From: an uncultured Clostridia bacterium
GTDB taxonomy: Bacteria; Bacillota; Clostridia; TANB77; RGIG9151
NCBI GenBank assembly: GCA_934500865.1
Contig: CAKSUD010000032.1
Location: 1 to 16,178, forward strand
Length of the DNA stretch: 16,178 bases
Direction: 5' to 3'
In this document: one piece after another, positions 1-8,551 of the stretch
Layout: every line of letters begins with the position of its first letter
How positions within the stretch are numbered: the first letter of the stretch is position 1
Program-made: the position numbers and the translations under genes
The notes under the pieces: model-generated
What the model saw: the letters and a program-made list of their open reading frames with translations, nothing else
Told to the model about the DNA's origin: nothing
Database searches by the model: none

Positions 1-102
1 GAAATGGCAAAAATTGTATCGTAAAATTTTATGAATCATTTATAAAAAAGTGCGACACTTATTATTGCAATTTATAACTATGAGATAATTTTGACTTAAT
101 TA

Positions 103-131
103 TTGCCAAACTTTCCAAATTTTATTATAAT
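103..131 (+). promoter_or_regulatory. Sigma-A-type promoter for the first SLH protein operon
   Basis: A -35 box TTGCCA (103-108) lies 17 bases before a perfect -10 box TATAAT (126-131). Transcription would start near 138, giving a leader of about 80 bases. A TTGACT at 91-96 is too far from the -10 box to serve as its partner. The sequence TATATAGGTAA at 137-147 recurs at 5188-5198, next to the -10 box of the other SLH gene. Confidence 0.6.
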
Positions 132-216
132 GTTATTATATAGGTAAATAATGGTGAGGCATTTAATGAGAATTTGTCACATACAATACCAAAATTAAGT
201 ACGAGGAGTGAACTTT

Positions 217-1851
217 ATGAAAAAACTTTGTATGCTATTTTGCATGGTACTTTTTATTTTATCGGAGGCAACTGCTATGGGAGCCTTAGTAGAAATTGAT
301 GAGTTTTCTTGTCAAAAAGTAATTAATAAGAAAATTTTTGGTGATTTTGAAGTTACTAATTTGACAGGTAACTATTATGACAGGTTAAATTATATTTTAT
401 ATTTAATACCTGAAAGAAATTATAATGGTAGTATAATTATGTCTTCAGCAGAAAGTATAGCAACTCCTTTTTCATTAATGCCTAATGAAACAAAGTTTAT
501 TGCTTACGAGTTTAAGTATCCGGCTAATATGCCGTTTGATAATTATGTGTTGGTACTTTTGATTTATGATAATTCAGATGACCTTTTTGCAAATAAAGAA
601 ATAACTAATTTCCAGATAGGTAAAAAGGATTCGGAATATATTATACCCGGAGATAAGGTAGAGAATAATTACTATAAAATTAAAGATTACGAATTCTCGC
701 TATCTGGTCCAACGATAGGCGAAGATGGTAAGTTAGAGGGATATATAAATATAAATTCCACATTTAAAGAAGATAAAATGGTTACACCATATTATTCAAT
801 ATTTAAGCGTGATTTAGTTGGGGAACAACTCACACAGACTGAAAAAGGTGAGTCTATTTTAATAAAGTCAAATAATACTAAAGAAGTAAAGGTTAATTTG
901 CCAATAGTTAAAGAGCCTGGTACATATTTCGTAAAAGTTAGATTCGTAGATGAAAATGATAGACTAATTTCCGGTGAGTATTACTTTAGGTATGTTGTAA
1001 AAGGCGATAGTGCTAATATCTCGACTATTGGAACCTCTCTTAATACAGAAAACAATGTTTTAAATGTATCTTTTGGATATGTAGGAGCAGCTGATGGTGG
1101 TGTCTTAAAGGATTATATTTTTACTACTGGAGTAATGGAAACTAGAAGTGGCGATACTTTAGAAATGTTTGCAGATAAAGAGGATATTTATGCTACTTCA
1201 TATAAAGCAAATTATTCCTTAGGAGTACCTGAAGAGGAAGATGAACTAACTGTTTGGGCTTCTATTGGAAAAGACGGTAAAACGCTATCAGAATACAAAG
1301 TTATTGTTAACAGAAGTATTTTTGAAAACGAAGTTTTAAAGTTTGAGGATTTAATAAGTACAAAATATGAGGATTACGTAAAGGCATTAGAATCGTACGG
1401 GATAATTTCAGGATATCCTGACGGTACTTTTAAACCTAGTAAGACTTTAACAAGGGCGGAACTTACTGCCATTGCGTTAAATATGAAAAAAGTCAATTTA
1501 AATGATTATGAAGTAAAAACTAATAATTTTAGCGATGTGCCTGAGAACCATTGGGCTTATAAAACTATAAATTATGCTGCGGAGAACGGGATAGTAAATG
1601 GATATGGGAACGGCTTATTTAAACCCGACTCGGAAGTTAAGTATTCAGAGGCTCTAGCCATATTAATTAATTTGGCAGGATACGGTAAACAGGTTGATGC
1701 TTTATCTGAGGGATGGCCATATAACTATATTTCATTTGCGGAGAAATGGAATATAACTAAAGATACCGAGATAAAAGACTATTTACAAGCGGCTTCAAGA
1801 GGAGAAGTAGCTGTAATGACATTAAATACTTACTATTTAAGGAAGGATTGA
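217..1851 (+). CDS. Secreted S-layer homology (SLH) domain protein
   Basis: This 544-residue protein is exported and anchored to the cell wall. Residues 1-20 form a Sec signal peptide (MKK, a hydrophobic core, then likely cleavage after ATA). The middle, about residues 21-370, is beta-rich with no family I recognise. Three SLH repeats end the protein at about 376-424 (contains GYPDGTFKP and LTRAEL), 438-488 (FSDVPENHWAY) and 499-544, the last being degenerate. SLH triplets are known to bind pyruvylated secondary wall polymer, so a noncovalent surface location is expected. The ATG at 217 is preferred over an in-frame GTG at 208 because GAGGAG (203-208) sits 8 bases before it. Only 5 bases separate it from the next gene, so the two are probably cotranscribed and may form a surface pair. 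The ligand or role of the middle region is unknown. Confidence 0.9.
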   Translation: MKKLCMLFCMVLFILSEATAMGALVEIDEFSCQKVINKKIFGDFEVTNLTGNYYDRLNYILYLIPERNYNGSIIMSSAESIATPFSLMPNETKFIAYEFKYPANMPFDNYVLVLLIYDNSDDLFANKEITNFQIGKKDSEYIIPGDKVENNYYKIKDYEFSLSGPTIGEDGKLEGYININSTFKEDKMVTPYYSIFKRDLVGEQLTQTEKGESILIKSNNTKEVKVNLPIVKEPGTYFVKVRFVDENDRLISGEYYFRYVVKGDSANISTIGTSLNTENNVLNVSFGYVGAADGGVLKDYIFTTGVMETRSGDTLEMFADKEDIYATSYKANYSLGVPEEEDELTVWASIGKDGKTLSEYKVIVNRSIFENEVLKFEDLISTKYEDYVKALESYGIISGYPDGTFKPSKTLTRAELTAIALNMKKVNLNDYEVKTNNFSDVPENHWAYKTINYAAENGIVNGYGNGLFKPDSEVKYSEALAILINLAGYGKQVDALSEGWPYNYISFAEKWNITKDTEIKDYLQAASRGEVAVMTLNTYYLRKD

Positions 1852-1856
1852 GGAAT

Positions 1857-4800
1857 ATGTTAAGAAAGTTTTTAGGTATTACTATTATTTGTAGTTTGTT
1901 ATTTTTAGTAGTTCCTTCATATGCAGAGATGTACTACATAGGCCATGAACAAGGTACAATATACACAATAAGTCTTAGTCAGGGAGGAACGCACTTATCT
2001 GTTGATGGAGGCGGAGCATCTGAATGCCCTGCCTGTAAGGCGGCGGGATATCCGGGTGTGCAACATAAATCTGCTGAGTTTCAAAAAGAGCCTGAATGCA
2101 ATTGTACATATGAACTAAATACAAATTATCCAACGGGTAAGGACTATAAAATAGTTAGTAGAGGAACAATTATTAAAACGCATAAATGTGGAAATAAAGG
2201 CAGTTTACGGCAGCAGGCATTTGACTGTAAATGGGAGTATATTAATGTTGTAAGGAAGGATGAACCTAAAACTGAAGATCCTGACCCTGACCCTGACGAT
2301 CCGCCGGAAGAACAAAAAAAGCATGAACATCAATATGAATTACAAGGCAGTCATAGTTGTAGTTTTCCTGGGAATAGATTAAATCCACCTGTACCTGATG
2401 AGACTAAGGAATTTGAGGCGACTGTTTCTCCAAATATTTATGATGATAAAACCGTTTCGAAGCATGGGACACAGTTTAACTTAACAGTAAAGACCGAAAG
2501 CAGAAGAATTGCATTCCCAGGTGATATATATACTGAAACGGTGGGTTGCCAAGGTAATACTTTACGCTATGTGTGTGTTAGCAATGACGGACTTTACTGT
2601 GATGCACCGTATAATGGATATTGGAGCTGCCCTGCAACATCTACTATTATTGTTCAGGAACCACCTCAGTATGTACTTGTAAATCATCCTGCTAAAGTTG
2701 AATTCATAGGATTTAGAGTAAACGGCAACGTGTCTAAGAAATCCATGGGGGCATTTAGCAATAGTGGGAAAGTAAGCGGAGTACCTTCTCTAAATTCTGA
2801 AACTTTTAATTTACCATGTGTTATCACTGAATTGGTTGAAAGTGAATTGGAAGCAGATGCAGACACTGGTATGTTAAAAGGAAAAATAAAGGCATCGTGC
2901 TTGGATGAAGATGGACAACCGCATGTTACAAAAACTTTCCCAGTATATTTTAGACCTGTACCGAACACTCCACCTGATTCTGACCCTAATCCGGACCCGG
3001 ACGGAACAGAGCATACCTTAACAATAAAGTCTGAGTATGATGGAATAGTAAAATTAGGTGAAAGAGATAAAAAAGTTGGAGAAGATTCGGCGAAATATGG
3101 ATATGGTACAAGGGTAAACATAAGTGTTGATGATATAACTCCTGAGGTTGATAAAGAGTATGAATTCAAAGGTTGGTATTATAACGGAGGAGTGGTTTAT
3201 CTTGATAAAAGTACTACTATTAAAATGCCTAATTACGATTATGAGCTTATAGCTAAATTCGACAGGAAAGAAAAAACCAAGTTCACAGTAAAAGTTACTA
3301 CAATAGGTAATGGTACAGTTCAAATAGACGATGGTAACTCAAGTTTTACTGAAACTAAGGAAGTGTATAAAGGTACTACTGTTAGATTAAATGCATATCC
3401 GGATTCGGAAAATGGATTCCAATTCGATAGTTGGTGGGAGAGAAATTCGAAGGAAGGAACAGGAACAGAGAGAACTAATCCGTCTAGTTTTGATTTGGTT
3501 GTTGATAAAGATTATGAATTTGAAGCGATGTTTAAAGGAGACCCTTCGAGAAACTATAAAAAACTTACGATACAAGTAAAATATGGACAGCAAAGTATGG
3601 GATATGTTGTCGGTGGTGGAAGTGACGGCACTAGAATTGAGATACAAGCTGTACCTGGGAAAACATATAGAATTGAAGCGGTACCATTAACTTATAATGA
3701 ATTTGAGTACTGGAAAATGACAGAAGATGGCTACACAGGTAGTGATTCAATTGATTTGTCTATTTATGAATTTGTGATGCCACAAAAAGATGTAGTAGCA
3801 ACAGCTTACTTTTTTAAAAGTGATGGTTCTATTATAAAAGTATTTACTGATGGTGGCGGAAGCGTTCAAATAGGTGAAAGTGAAGAGCCGTCAAAATGGA
3901 GCAAAGTTGATAAGTATATTAAAGACCCTAGTGTACTTAATGTTTGCGCTTTTGCAAGACCTGATCCTGGATATAAATTTGTTAAATGGAAAATGATAGA
4001 ACCTAGCACTAGGGAGGTTAGTACGCAAAAAGAGTATTCTATCCCACAAACTATGATTTTAAACGATAAGATGGTTGTATATAAAGCTATTTTTGAGGAA
4101 AAGGATATAGTAGATGATAAGTATAGGCTTACGGTAGAAACTGAGGATGGAGGCTGGGTTGAAGGCGGAGGTCTTTATCCGGGAGGTACGCGTGTTACAG
4201 TAATTACTCATCCATATGAAGAAACAGGTTGGATATTTTCAAAATGGGTTGATGAAAATAATGTAGAAGTTTCAAAAAGTGAAAGGTATACTTTCTACAT
4301 GCCTGATGATGACTATTACATAAAGGCTACCTATAAAAAAATACCTTCTCAGAGTAAGGTGGGAGATGTATTAAGAATAATTTCTATAAGAGATGTTAGA
4401 TGGAAGGATTATTTTGTAAGACCTGACCATACTGAAACAGGAAGATTTATATCTGTACCTACAGGTGCGTCTTCTGATACAATTTTGGTTTCGAGAGCAG
4501 ATAAGGAAATATTATATGGGTATGCGGTTGAATTTTCTATGAGAACATCTGGAATCAAATATAATAATAATCCTGAATTAAAAATTATACCTAAAATTTA
4601 TAGATATACAGAATCAGGGCGTTTTGTATCGCTTGAGAGTAAGTTCCCATTAGATAAAGTATCATCTAAAAATTCTGATGACATAGAGAAATATTTGATT
4701 TCTTGTGAGAAAGAAGGAACAGTAACCGAAACAAAGGGTGGCTATAGTTATAGGTATGATAATATAAAATGGAGTTGGTTATATTATCTTCCATTGGATA

Positions 4801-5009
4801 TGTATGAGGAAATAAAAAATGACTCTAGTTTCGGAAATAATGATGATATTGTTTTAGAATTTGAGATTTATGTCATGGTTAGTGGTAAGAAATTTGATTA
4901 TATAAAGACTATTAATCATTTGAATGAGTCAGATTGGAATGGTAAGATGTTTATGTACGAAATGGATCATAATTTATTGTATGATATTTACGATAATGCT
5001 AATAATTAA
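1857..5009 (+). CDS. Large secreted protein with Cys-rich modules and five InlB-like repeats
   Basis: This 1050-residue exported protein has a signal peptide at 1-23 (cleavage after SYA). A first Cys-rich segment begins with CPAC at residue 57 and is followed by an Asp-Pro linker (about 142-155). A second Cys-rich region runs from about 166 to 260 (Cys168, 231, 240, 248, 258), with a second DP linker at about 368-385. Five divergent InlB B-type repeats follow at about 386-471, 475-562, 569-657, 658-750 and 756-829. Each has an opening beta strand, a G-rich turn, an F-x-x-W core and a closing Y-x-x-A-x-F/Y strand. The last 220 residues form an unrecognised domain. InlB-type repeats are usually structural or adhesive stalks. 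There is no SLH or LPXTG anchor, so retention may depend on the SLH partner encoded just upstream. The ATG at 1857 is chosen because GGAAGG (1841-1846) is well placed; the in-frame TTG at 1848 is too close to it. Confidence 0.85.
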   Translation: MLRKFLGITIICSLLFLVVPSYAEMYYIGHEQGTIYTISLSQGGTHLSVDGGGASECPACKAAGYPGVQHKSAEFQKEPECNCTYELNTNYPTGKDYKIVSRGTIIKTHKCGNKGSLRQQAFDCKWEYINVVRKDEPKTEDPDPDPDDPPEEQKKHEHQYELQGSHSCSFPGNRLNPPVPDETKEFEATVSPNIYDDKTVSKHGTQFNLTVKTESRRIAFPGDIYTETVGCQGNTLRYVCVSNDGLYCDAPYNGYWSCPATSTIIVQEPPQYVLVNHPAKVEFIGFRVNGNVSKKSMGAFSNSGKVSGVPSLNSETFNLPCVITELVESELEADADTGMLKGKIKASCLDEDGQPHVTKTFPVYFRPVPNTPPDSDPNPDPDGTEHTLTIKSEYDGIVKLGERDKKVGEDSAKYGYGTRVNISVDDITPEVDKEYEFKGWYYNGGVVYLDKSTTIKMPNYDYELIAKFDRKEKTKFTVKVTTIGNGTVQIDDGNSSFTETKEVYKGTTVRLNAYPDSENGFQFDSWWERNSKEGTGTERTNPSSFDLVVDKDYEFEAMFKGDPSRNYKKLTIQVKYGQQSMGYVVGGGSDGTRIEIQAVPGKTYRIEAVPLTYNEFEYWKMTEDGYTGSDSIDLSIYEFVMPQKDVVATAYFFKSDGSIIKVFTDGGGSVQIGESEEPSKWSKVDKYIKDPSVLNVCAFARPDPGYKFVKWKMIEPSTREVSTQKEYSIPQTMILNDKMVVYKAIFEEKDIVDDKYRLTVETEDGGWVEGGGLYPGGTRVTVITHPYEETGWIFSKWVDENNVEVSKSERYTFYMPDDDYYIKATYKKIPSQSKVGDVLRIISIRDVRWKDYFVRPDHTETGRFISVPTGASSDTILVSRADKEILYGYAVEFSMRTSGIKYNNNPELKIIPKIYRYTESGRFVSLESKFPLDKVSSKNSDDIEKYLISCEKEGTVTETKGGYSYRYDNIKWSWLYYLPLDMYEEIKNDSSFGNNDDIVLEFEIYVMVSGKKFDYIKTINHLNESDWNGKMFMYEMDHNLLYDIYDNANN

Positions 5010-5050
5010 ATTAAAAGCGACTGAATTTTCAGTCGCTTTTAATTTATTCA
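5007..5050 (+). terminator. Intrinsic terminator after the InlB-repeat gene
   Basis: Arms 5008-5024 and 5029-5045 are perfectly complementary over 17 bp (core AAAAGCGACTGA) around a 4-base loop, and the TAA stop codon lies at the base of the stem. The A-rich left arm and T-rich right arm would also allow termination in the reverse direction. Confidence 0.85.
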
Positions 5051-5159
5051 TCTTGGTGTATTATAAATTTAATTGCTCAATTTTAGGAATGTTTATATGT
5101 GTTGAAAAAATTATAGTATGGAATTTTTACTTACACTTAAATTATTTATACTTTTTATG

Positions 5160-5188
5160 TTGACATAATCGATAAACGGTTGTATAAT
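5160..5188 (+). promoter_or_regulatory. Consensus sigma-A promoter for the second SLH gene
   Basis: A perfect TTGACA (5160-5165) lies 17 bases before a perfect TATAAT (5183-5188). Such an ideal promoter fits a strongly expressed surface protein. The predicted start is near 5195, giving a leader of about 80 bases. Between the upstream terminator and this promoter (5051-5159) I see no gene or structured RNA. Confidence 0.85.
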
Positions 5189-5213
5189 ATATAGGTAATT
5201 TTCAAATTACTAA

Positions 5214-5236
5214 CTCGCTATGTAATGGGTAGCGAG
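5214..5236 (+). promoter_or_regulatory. 5' leader hairpin of the second SLH gene
   Basis: CTCGCTA (5214-5220) and TAGCGAG (5230-5236) form a perfect 7-bp stem with a 9-base loop, followed by an A-rich unstructured stretch up to the GGAGG at 5265-5269. No T-run follows, so it is not a terminator. A 5' mRNA-stabilising hairpin or a protein-binding leader is possible. I do not recognise a riboswitch class. Confidence 0.4.
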
Positions 5237-5274
5237 AAAACACCAAAAAATTTTATTTTATTTTGGAGGAAACT

Positions 5275-6627
5275 ATGAAAAAGTTTAACGTGGTTCTGGT
5301 TGCAGCGTTGGTGATGATGCTTGCTATGGTATTTGCCGTGCAGGTATTTGCGGCTGATGAGAGTGGCTATATTTTAGCTGATGACTATTATCTTCCTTTT
5401 GAGATTGAGGTCTGGGGGGATAAAGAGGAACCTATCATCCCGGTTTACTATTATTCCGGACTTGAGGATGGAAAGGTTACTAGTACTAGCCGAGCTTTAT
5501 ATGGTCAGTTTGATGTTAGCTTCTGTTTAAAGGCTAAAAACGGTGTTAAGGTAAAGCTTATGCATTATTATGAATATTCCTCTATTGAGGAATTGGGAAA
5601 GAAATTTAATGATATTGAATTTCTTTCCCCTGGTGTTAAAACTGAGACTTACAAGCTTGCCGAAGGTGATACATCTTTAACTGAAAATCGTTTTCTTCTT
5701 CAGTGTGAGATTGATGGTAAGACGTATTATGCCGAGTTTAACTTTCAGTGCTATGCTAAAGATTACTTTGAAATCTACGTTTATGAGGGTAACGAAGTAA
5801 ACGGTAAGGTTACTTGGCCATCTTTGGATAATAAGACGGCAGATGGTGCAACTATTACTGTTAACTGTGATGTGGCAGATACTGTTTTATTTGGCGTGGT
5901 ACCTTTAAGTGATGACGTTCTGAAGATTAACGGGCATGTGAATACCGGTCGCGAGGCACTTTCTGAGGGTGAGAATAATTTTACACTTGAGTATAAGGGC
6001 AAGATTTATAACCTCATTTTTAGAAGACCCGAGACGACTAGTTGGACTAACCCCTTTGGCGATATCAAGTCTACTGATGCATTCTTTAACTCTGTTAAGT
6101 ATTGTAACATGAACGGACTTATGCTTGGTACTTCCGATACGACGTTTACTCCTGATGCTATTACTACAAGAGCAATGGTTGTTACGACGCTGTATCGAAT
6201 TGCTGGTAGCCCTAATGTTAATGGTACTAACAATTTTAAGGATGTCGAGGCGGGTTCTTGGTACTATGATGCTGTGACATGGGCTAGCGAGAATGGTATT
6301 GTTCTTGGATACGAGAATGGTAATTTCGGAACTAATGACAATATTACTCGTGAGCAGTTTGCAACTATTATGTATCGTTATGCTAAGAGTACAAACAACA
6401 ACTTGTCACTGTCTAGCAGCAATTATCCTTATGTTACAGATGATGTGGCTGATTACGCTAAGGAACCTATGAAGTTTGCGGTTATGTCTGGATTAATTAA
6501 GACTACTGATACGATTAATCTTGGACCTAAAAATGAAGTTTCCAGAGCCGACCTTGCCATTGGTATAGCGGCGATGAAGACATTCGTTTTACCTACGCTT
6601 CAGGAAATGAATATTATAAGCAATTGA
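5275..6627 (+). CDS. Secreted SLH-domain surface protein
   Basis: This 450-residue exported protein has a clear signal peptide (1-26, cleavage after VFA). The N-terminal 27-160 region is beta-rich and unrecognised. Residues about 163-252 end in a pattern (LSEGENNFTLEYKGKIYNL) that resembles the close of cadherin-like beta-sandwich domains; this is weak. Three SLH repeats follow at about 259-313 (NPFGDI, ITTRAM), 319-372 (FKDVEAGSWYYDAV, ITREQF) and 384-437 (VSRADL), which implies binding to secondary cell-wall polymer. The ATG at 5275 follows GGAGG (5265-5269) by 5 bases; the in-frame TTG at 5263 precedes that site and is rejected. The gene is monocistronic, with its own consensus promoter and terminator. 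Its codons are less AT-biased than those of the SLH gene at 217 (more GAC, CTT, AAC), which would fit high expression. It could be a minor S-layer or scaffold protein. Confidence 0.9.
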   Translation: MKKFNVVLVAALVMMLAMVFAVQVFAADESGYILADDYYLPFEIEVWGDKEEPIIPVYYYSGLEDGKVTSTSRALYGQFDVSFCLKAKNGVKVKLMHYYEYSSIEELGKKFNDIEFLSPGVKTETYKLAEGDTSLTENRFLLQCEIDGKTYYAEFNFQCYAKDYFEIYVYEGNEVNGKVTWPSLDNKTADGATITVNCDVADTVLFGVVPLSDDVLKINGHVNTGREALSEGENNFTLEYKGKIYNLIFRRPETTSWTNPFGDIKSTDAFFNSVKYCNMNGLMLGTSDTTFTPDAITTRAMVVTTLYRIAGSPNVNGTNNFKDVEAGSWYYDAVTWASENGIVLGYENGNFGTNDNITREQFATIMYRYAKSTNNNLSLSSSNYPYVTDDVADYAKEPMKFAVMSGLIKTTDTINLGPKNEVSRADLAIGIAAMKTFVLPTLQEMNIISN

Positions 6628-6640
6628 CGTTTAAGAGAAT

Positions 6641-6686
6641 AACAAAAACCCTCGCGGGATTTCCTGCGAGGGTTTTTGTTTATTTT
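6641..6686 (+). terminator. Intrinsic terminator after the second SLH gene
   Basis: Arms 6641-6659 and 6662-6680 pair over about 19 positions with one G-U wobble. The core is ACCCTCGC/GCGAGGGT, and the right arm ends in TTTTTG followed by more T. It is GC-rich compared with its surroundings and is the strongest terminator in the window. Confidence 0.9.
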
Positions 6687-6803
6687 TACTCAAATATTGA
6701 TATTTTTCCATTTTTAGTTATTTTTTAGCATCCTTTAAATGGTGGTAGTATTACTTTTACAATAAAAAATTGAAGGTATATGAGATGGCGTTTAAAGAAA
6801 CAA

Positions 6804-6832
6804 TTGACAATGTATTATGTAGATGATATAAT
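6804..6832 (+). promoter_or_regulatory. Consensus extended -10 promoter for the ClpP-fold peptidase-like gene
   Basis: A perfect TTGACA (6804-6809) lies 17 bases before a perfect TATAAT (6827-6832), with a TGA triplet just upstream that makes an extended -10. The predicted start is near 6838-6839, giving a leader of about 78 bases. The stretch between the preceding terminator and this promoter (6687-6803) shows no gene. Confidence 0.85.
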
Positions 6833-6836
6833 GCAA

Positions 6837-6879
6837 CAGGAGAAAAGTCCTGTGTTATAGTTGCATTTTTTTGCGACTA
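6837..6879 (+). promoter_or_regulatory. Structured 5' leader with two tandem hairpins
   Basis: The first hairpin is CAGGA (6837-6841) with TCCTG (6848-6852). The second is TAGTTGC (6858-6864) with GCGACTA (6873-6879), whose loop is a T-tract (6866-6872). GTTGCA just before the T-tract is also complementary to TGCAAC at 6832-6837, an alternative pairing that would resemble a terminator. However, that left arm overlaps the -10 box and is mostly not transcribed. I do not recognise a known RNA family. Confidence 0.35.
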
Positions 6880-6916
6880 AATTTACTTCAGAAAAATTTT
6901 TATGGAGGATGAAGCT

Positions 6917-8461
6917 ATGTATACTAACCGCGTCAGAAAAATTGCAGACCTGGAAGAGATGTTGAACGCTGATGTTTACTTCCTTATTCACAATCGTAGA
7001 AGCGACGGTTCAATTGACGGTACGATGATTGACGTTTTGAGAAAAATGATTCGTTTTACCAAGCATAGAAGAAAAGCGGCTTTGGTTATTCAGACTCCTG
7101 GTGGATATGCTGATGAGGCATACTATATTGGAGAGTTCTTTAGAGAATATTATGATGAGACTGAGGCTTATGTGGTAAGTGACTGCTATAGCGGTGGCAC
7201 GATGATTGCTTTGTCGACGGATAGAATTTATCTGTCGCATAGCGGATGTTTAGGTCCTATCGATATTCAAAGATACTATGCTAAGAATGACAAAGAGGAT
7301 AACTGGTATCCTGCTCCTTCCGGTTTAATTGAGGCTCTTATTAAGGCTAGAAAAAATAATGAGCTTGATGATAAATTGGAGGCGACATTTAAGGGAAAGA
7401 TGAGCGTTCTTGCCACGTATTTCAAAGATAAGTACACCTATGCGGACTTAGTTGGAGAAAACGTGAAACGCCATTGTCTTCCTGGCAAGGAATGGAATGA
7501 AGTGTGGAAATATCTGTCTGCTCTTAACTTCTCACATGGAACTCCACTGACTTATAGAAGGCTTAACGAGATAGGCCTAAAAGTTGAACTTATGGATGAT
7601 TTTGTCGAAGAAGCGATCAAGGTTGTTATTCGTGACATTGAACACGAGTTTGGTGACCTTGTGGAAAAGGATTACCTTTATGACTTCTTTAAGAATCCTC
7701 AAATGTTCTCGCCTGTTAGAGGGTGTGACGAAGATGAGGATGATGGTGATGAGACTAGAACTGATGGAAATGCGGGAAAAAAGGAGACCGCTGATAAACA
7801 TCAGTACAGTATGAGTACCAACTCTGAGAAGTTAGCGGTTATCGAAACTTCGATTATGGGATTTATACAAAACCGAGAAATTGGAATGATGGTTGAGGAT
7901 TTTGTCCCTAGATATTTATCCGTAATTTCTTATGGCTGGGAAGAAGAAATGAACATGTCGGAGATTTCGCCTGAAGACCAAGAGAAACTCGATACTATCG
8001 TTTCTTTTTACGCAAACGTAGCGGGGATTGACTTAGATGACGTAGACAGTATTACAAGAGACGAGATTTTTAAAGCAACGTATCAGCAGTTATGTGAGAG
8101 AGCCATTGAAGTTATTACTAAGGCTGGGTATGTTATTGATGATATGCCTAACTCGGAAGTATGCAACATGGCTGTCGATTATATCACGCATAGTCCGGAC
8201 ATTGTTAATTTTGACGAAAAAATGGAAAACTTGATTCGGTCGCTTGCTATAGCTAGGGGAATTGACTATGATAAGGCAGACGGAGCTACAAGGATTGAGT
8301 TATACAATATGGCTTATTTTGCTTGTGAACGCGTGATGCTTATGAAACTAGGCGTTAGCGAAGAAGAGTTTGACGAACTCTCTGAGGAAGAGCAACTTAA
8401 GATGATTGATGACTTCATTGATAGTGCTAACCTGGAGTTTGAAAAGTGGCAAGCTGAATAA
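6917..8461 (+). CDS. ClpP-fold serine dehydrogenase proteinase-like protein with duplicated helical C-terminus
   Basis: This 514-residue protein has no signal peptide, so it is likely cytoplasmic. Residues 1 to about 255 match the SDH/ClpP-like fold: TPGGYADEAYYIG (60-72), the nucleophile context CYSGGTMIAL with candidate catalytic Ser92, then CLGPIDIQ (111-118), which corresponds to the LGPVDPQ motif of the SDH family. Relatives are proposed serine proteases of the ClpP/crotonase clan; activity here is inferred. An acidic, low-complexity linker (about 265-295, DEDEDDGDE) leads to a helical extension at 296-514 that holds two homologous repeats (356-424 and 434-502). The ATG at 6917 follows GGAGG (6904-6908) by 8 bases. 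An in-frame ATG at 6902 lies upstream of that site and is less likely. The gene is monocistronic between its own promoter and terminator. It has no neighbouring AAA+ partner, so how substrates would be unfolded is unknown. Confidence 0.8.
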   Translation: MYTNRVRKIADLEEMLNADVYFLIHNRRSDGSIDGTMIDVLRKMIRFTKHRRKAALVIQTPGGYADEAYYIGEFFREYYDETEAYVVSDCYSGGTMIALSTDRIYLSHSGCLGPIDIQRYYAKNDKEDNWYPAPSGLIEALIKARKNNELDDKLEATFKGKMSVLATYFKDKYTYADLVGENVKRHCLPGKEWNEVWKYLSALNFSHGTPLTYRRLNEIGLKVELMDDFVEEAIKVVIRDIEHEFGDLVEKDYLYDFFKNPQMFSPVRGCDEDEDDGDETRTDGNAGKKETADKHQYSMSTNSEKLAVIETSIMGFIQNREIGMMVEDFVPRYLSVISYGWEEEMNMSEISPEDQEKLDTIVSFYANVAGIDLDDVDSITRDEIFKATYQQLCERAIEVITKAGYVIDDMPNSEVCNMAVDYITHSPDIVNFDEKMENLIRSLAIARGIDYDKADGATRIELYNMAYFACERVMLMKLGVSEEEFDELSEEEQLKMIDDFIDSANLEFEKWQAE

Positions 8462-8466
8462 GATTT

Positions 8467-8499
8467 AAGAGTGGGGGGAAACCTCACTCTTTTTCTTTG
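8467..8499 (+). terminator. Intrinsic terminator after the ClpP-fold gene
   Basis: AAGAGTGGGG (8467-8476) pairs with CCTCACTCTT (8482-8491), including one G-U wobble, and is followed by a T-rich tract (8491-8498). Confidence 0.8.
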
Positions 8500-8551
8500 C
8501 TTAAAAGTTTTATTTTTGGTTAAGCTATTATATGGAAAGGGTTGATGAATT

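Noticed and set aside
1..102. Possible 3' end of an upstream gene
   Set aside because: All three + frames hit stops within 25 codons and none shows recognisable sequence or a convincing terminator, so no partial gene can be supported.
2282..2297. Short tandem DNA repeat (GACCCT units)
   Set aside because: It simply encodes the Asp-Pro linker of the secreted protein and is too short to be a separate repeat element.
2684..3169. 161-codon open frame on the - strand inside the InlB-repeat gene
   Set aside because: It lies fully opposite a well-supported gene, has a Ser/Pro/Phe-rich shadow composition and no ribosome binding site or domain.
4924..5163. 79-codon + strand frame across the end of the InlB-repeat gene
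   Set aside because: It starts inside the real gene in another frame and runs through the terminator stem; no ribosome binding site or recognisable motif.
6832..6872. Intrinsic terminator or attenuator formed by TGCAAC/GTTGCA before a T-run
   Set aside because: The left arm overlaps the -10 box, so most of it would not be in the transcript; kept only as a leader structure of uncertain role.
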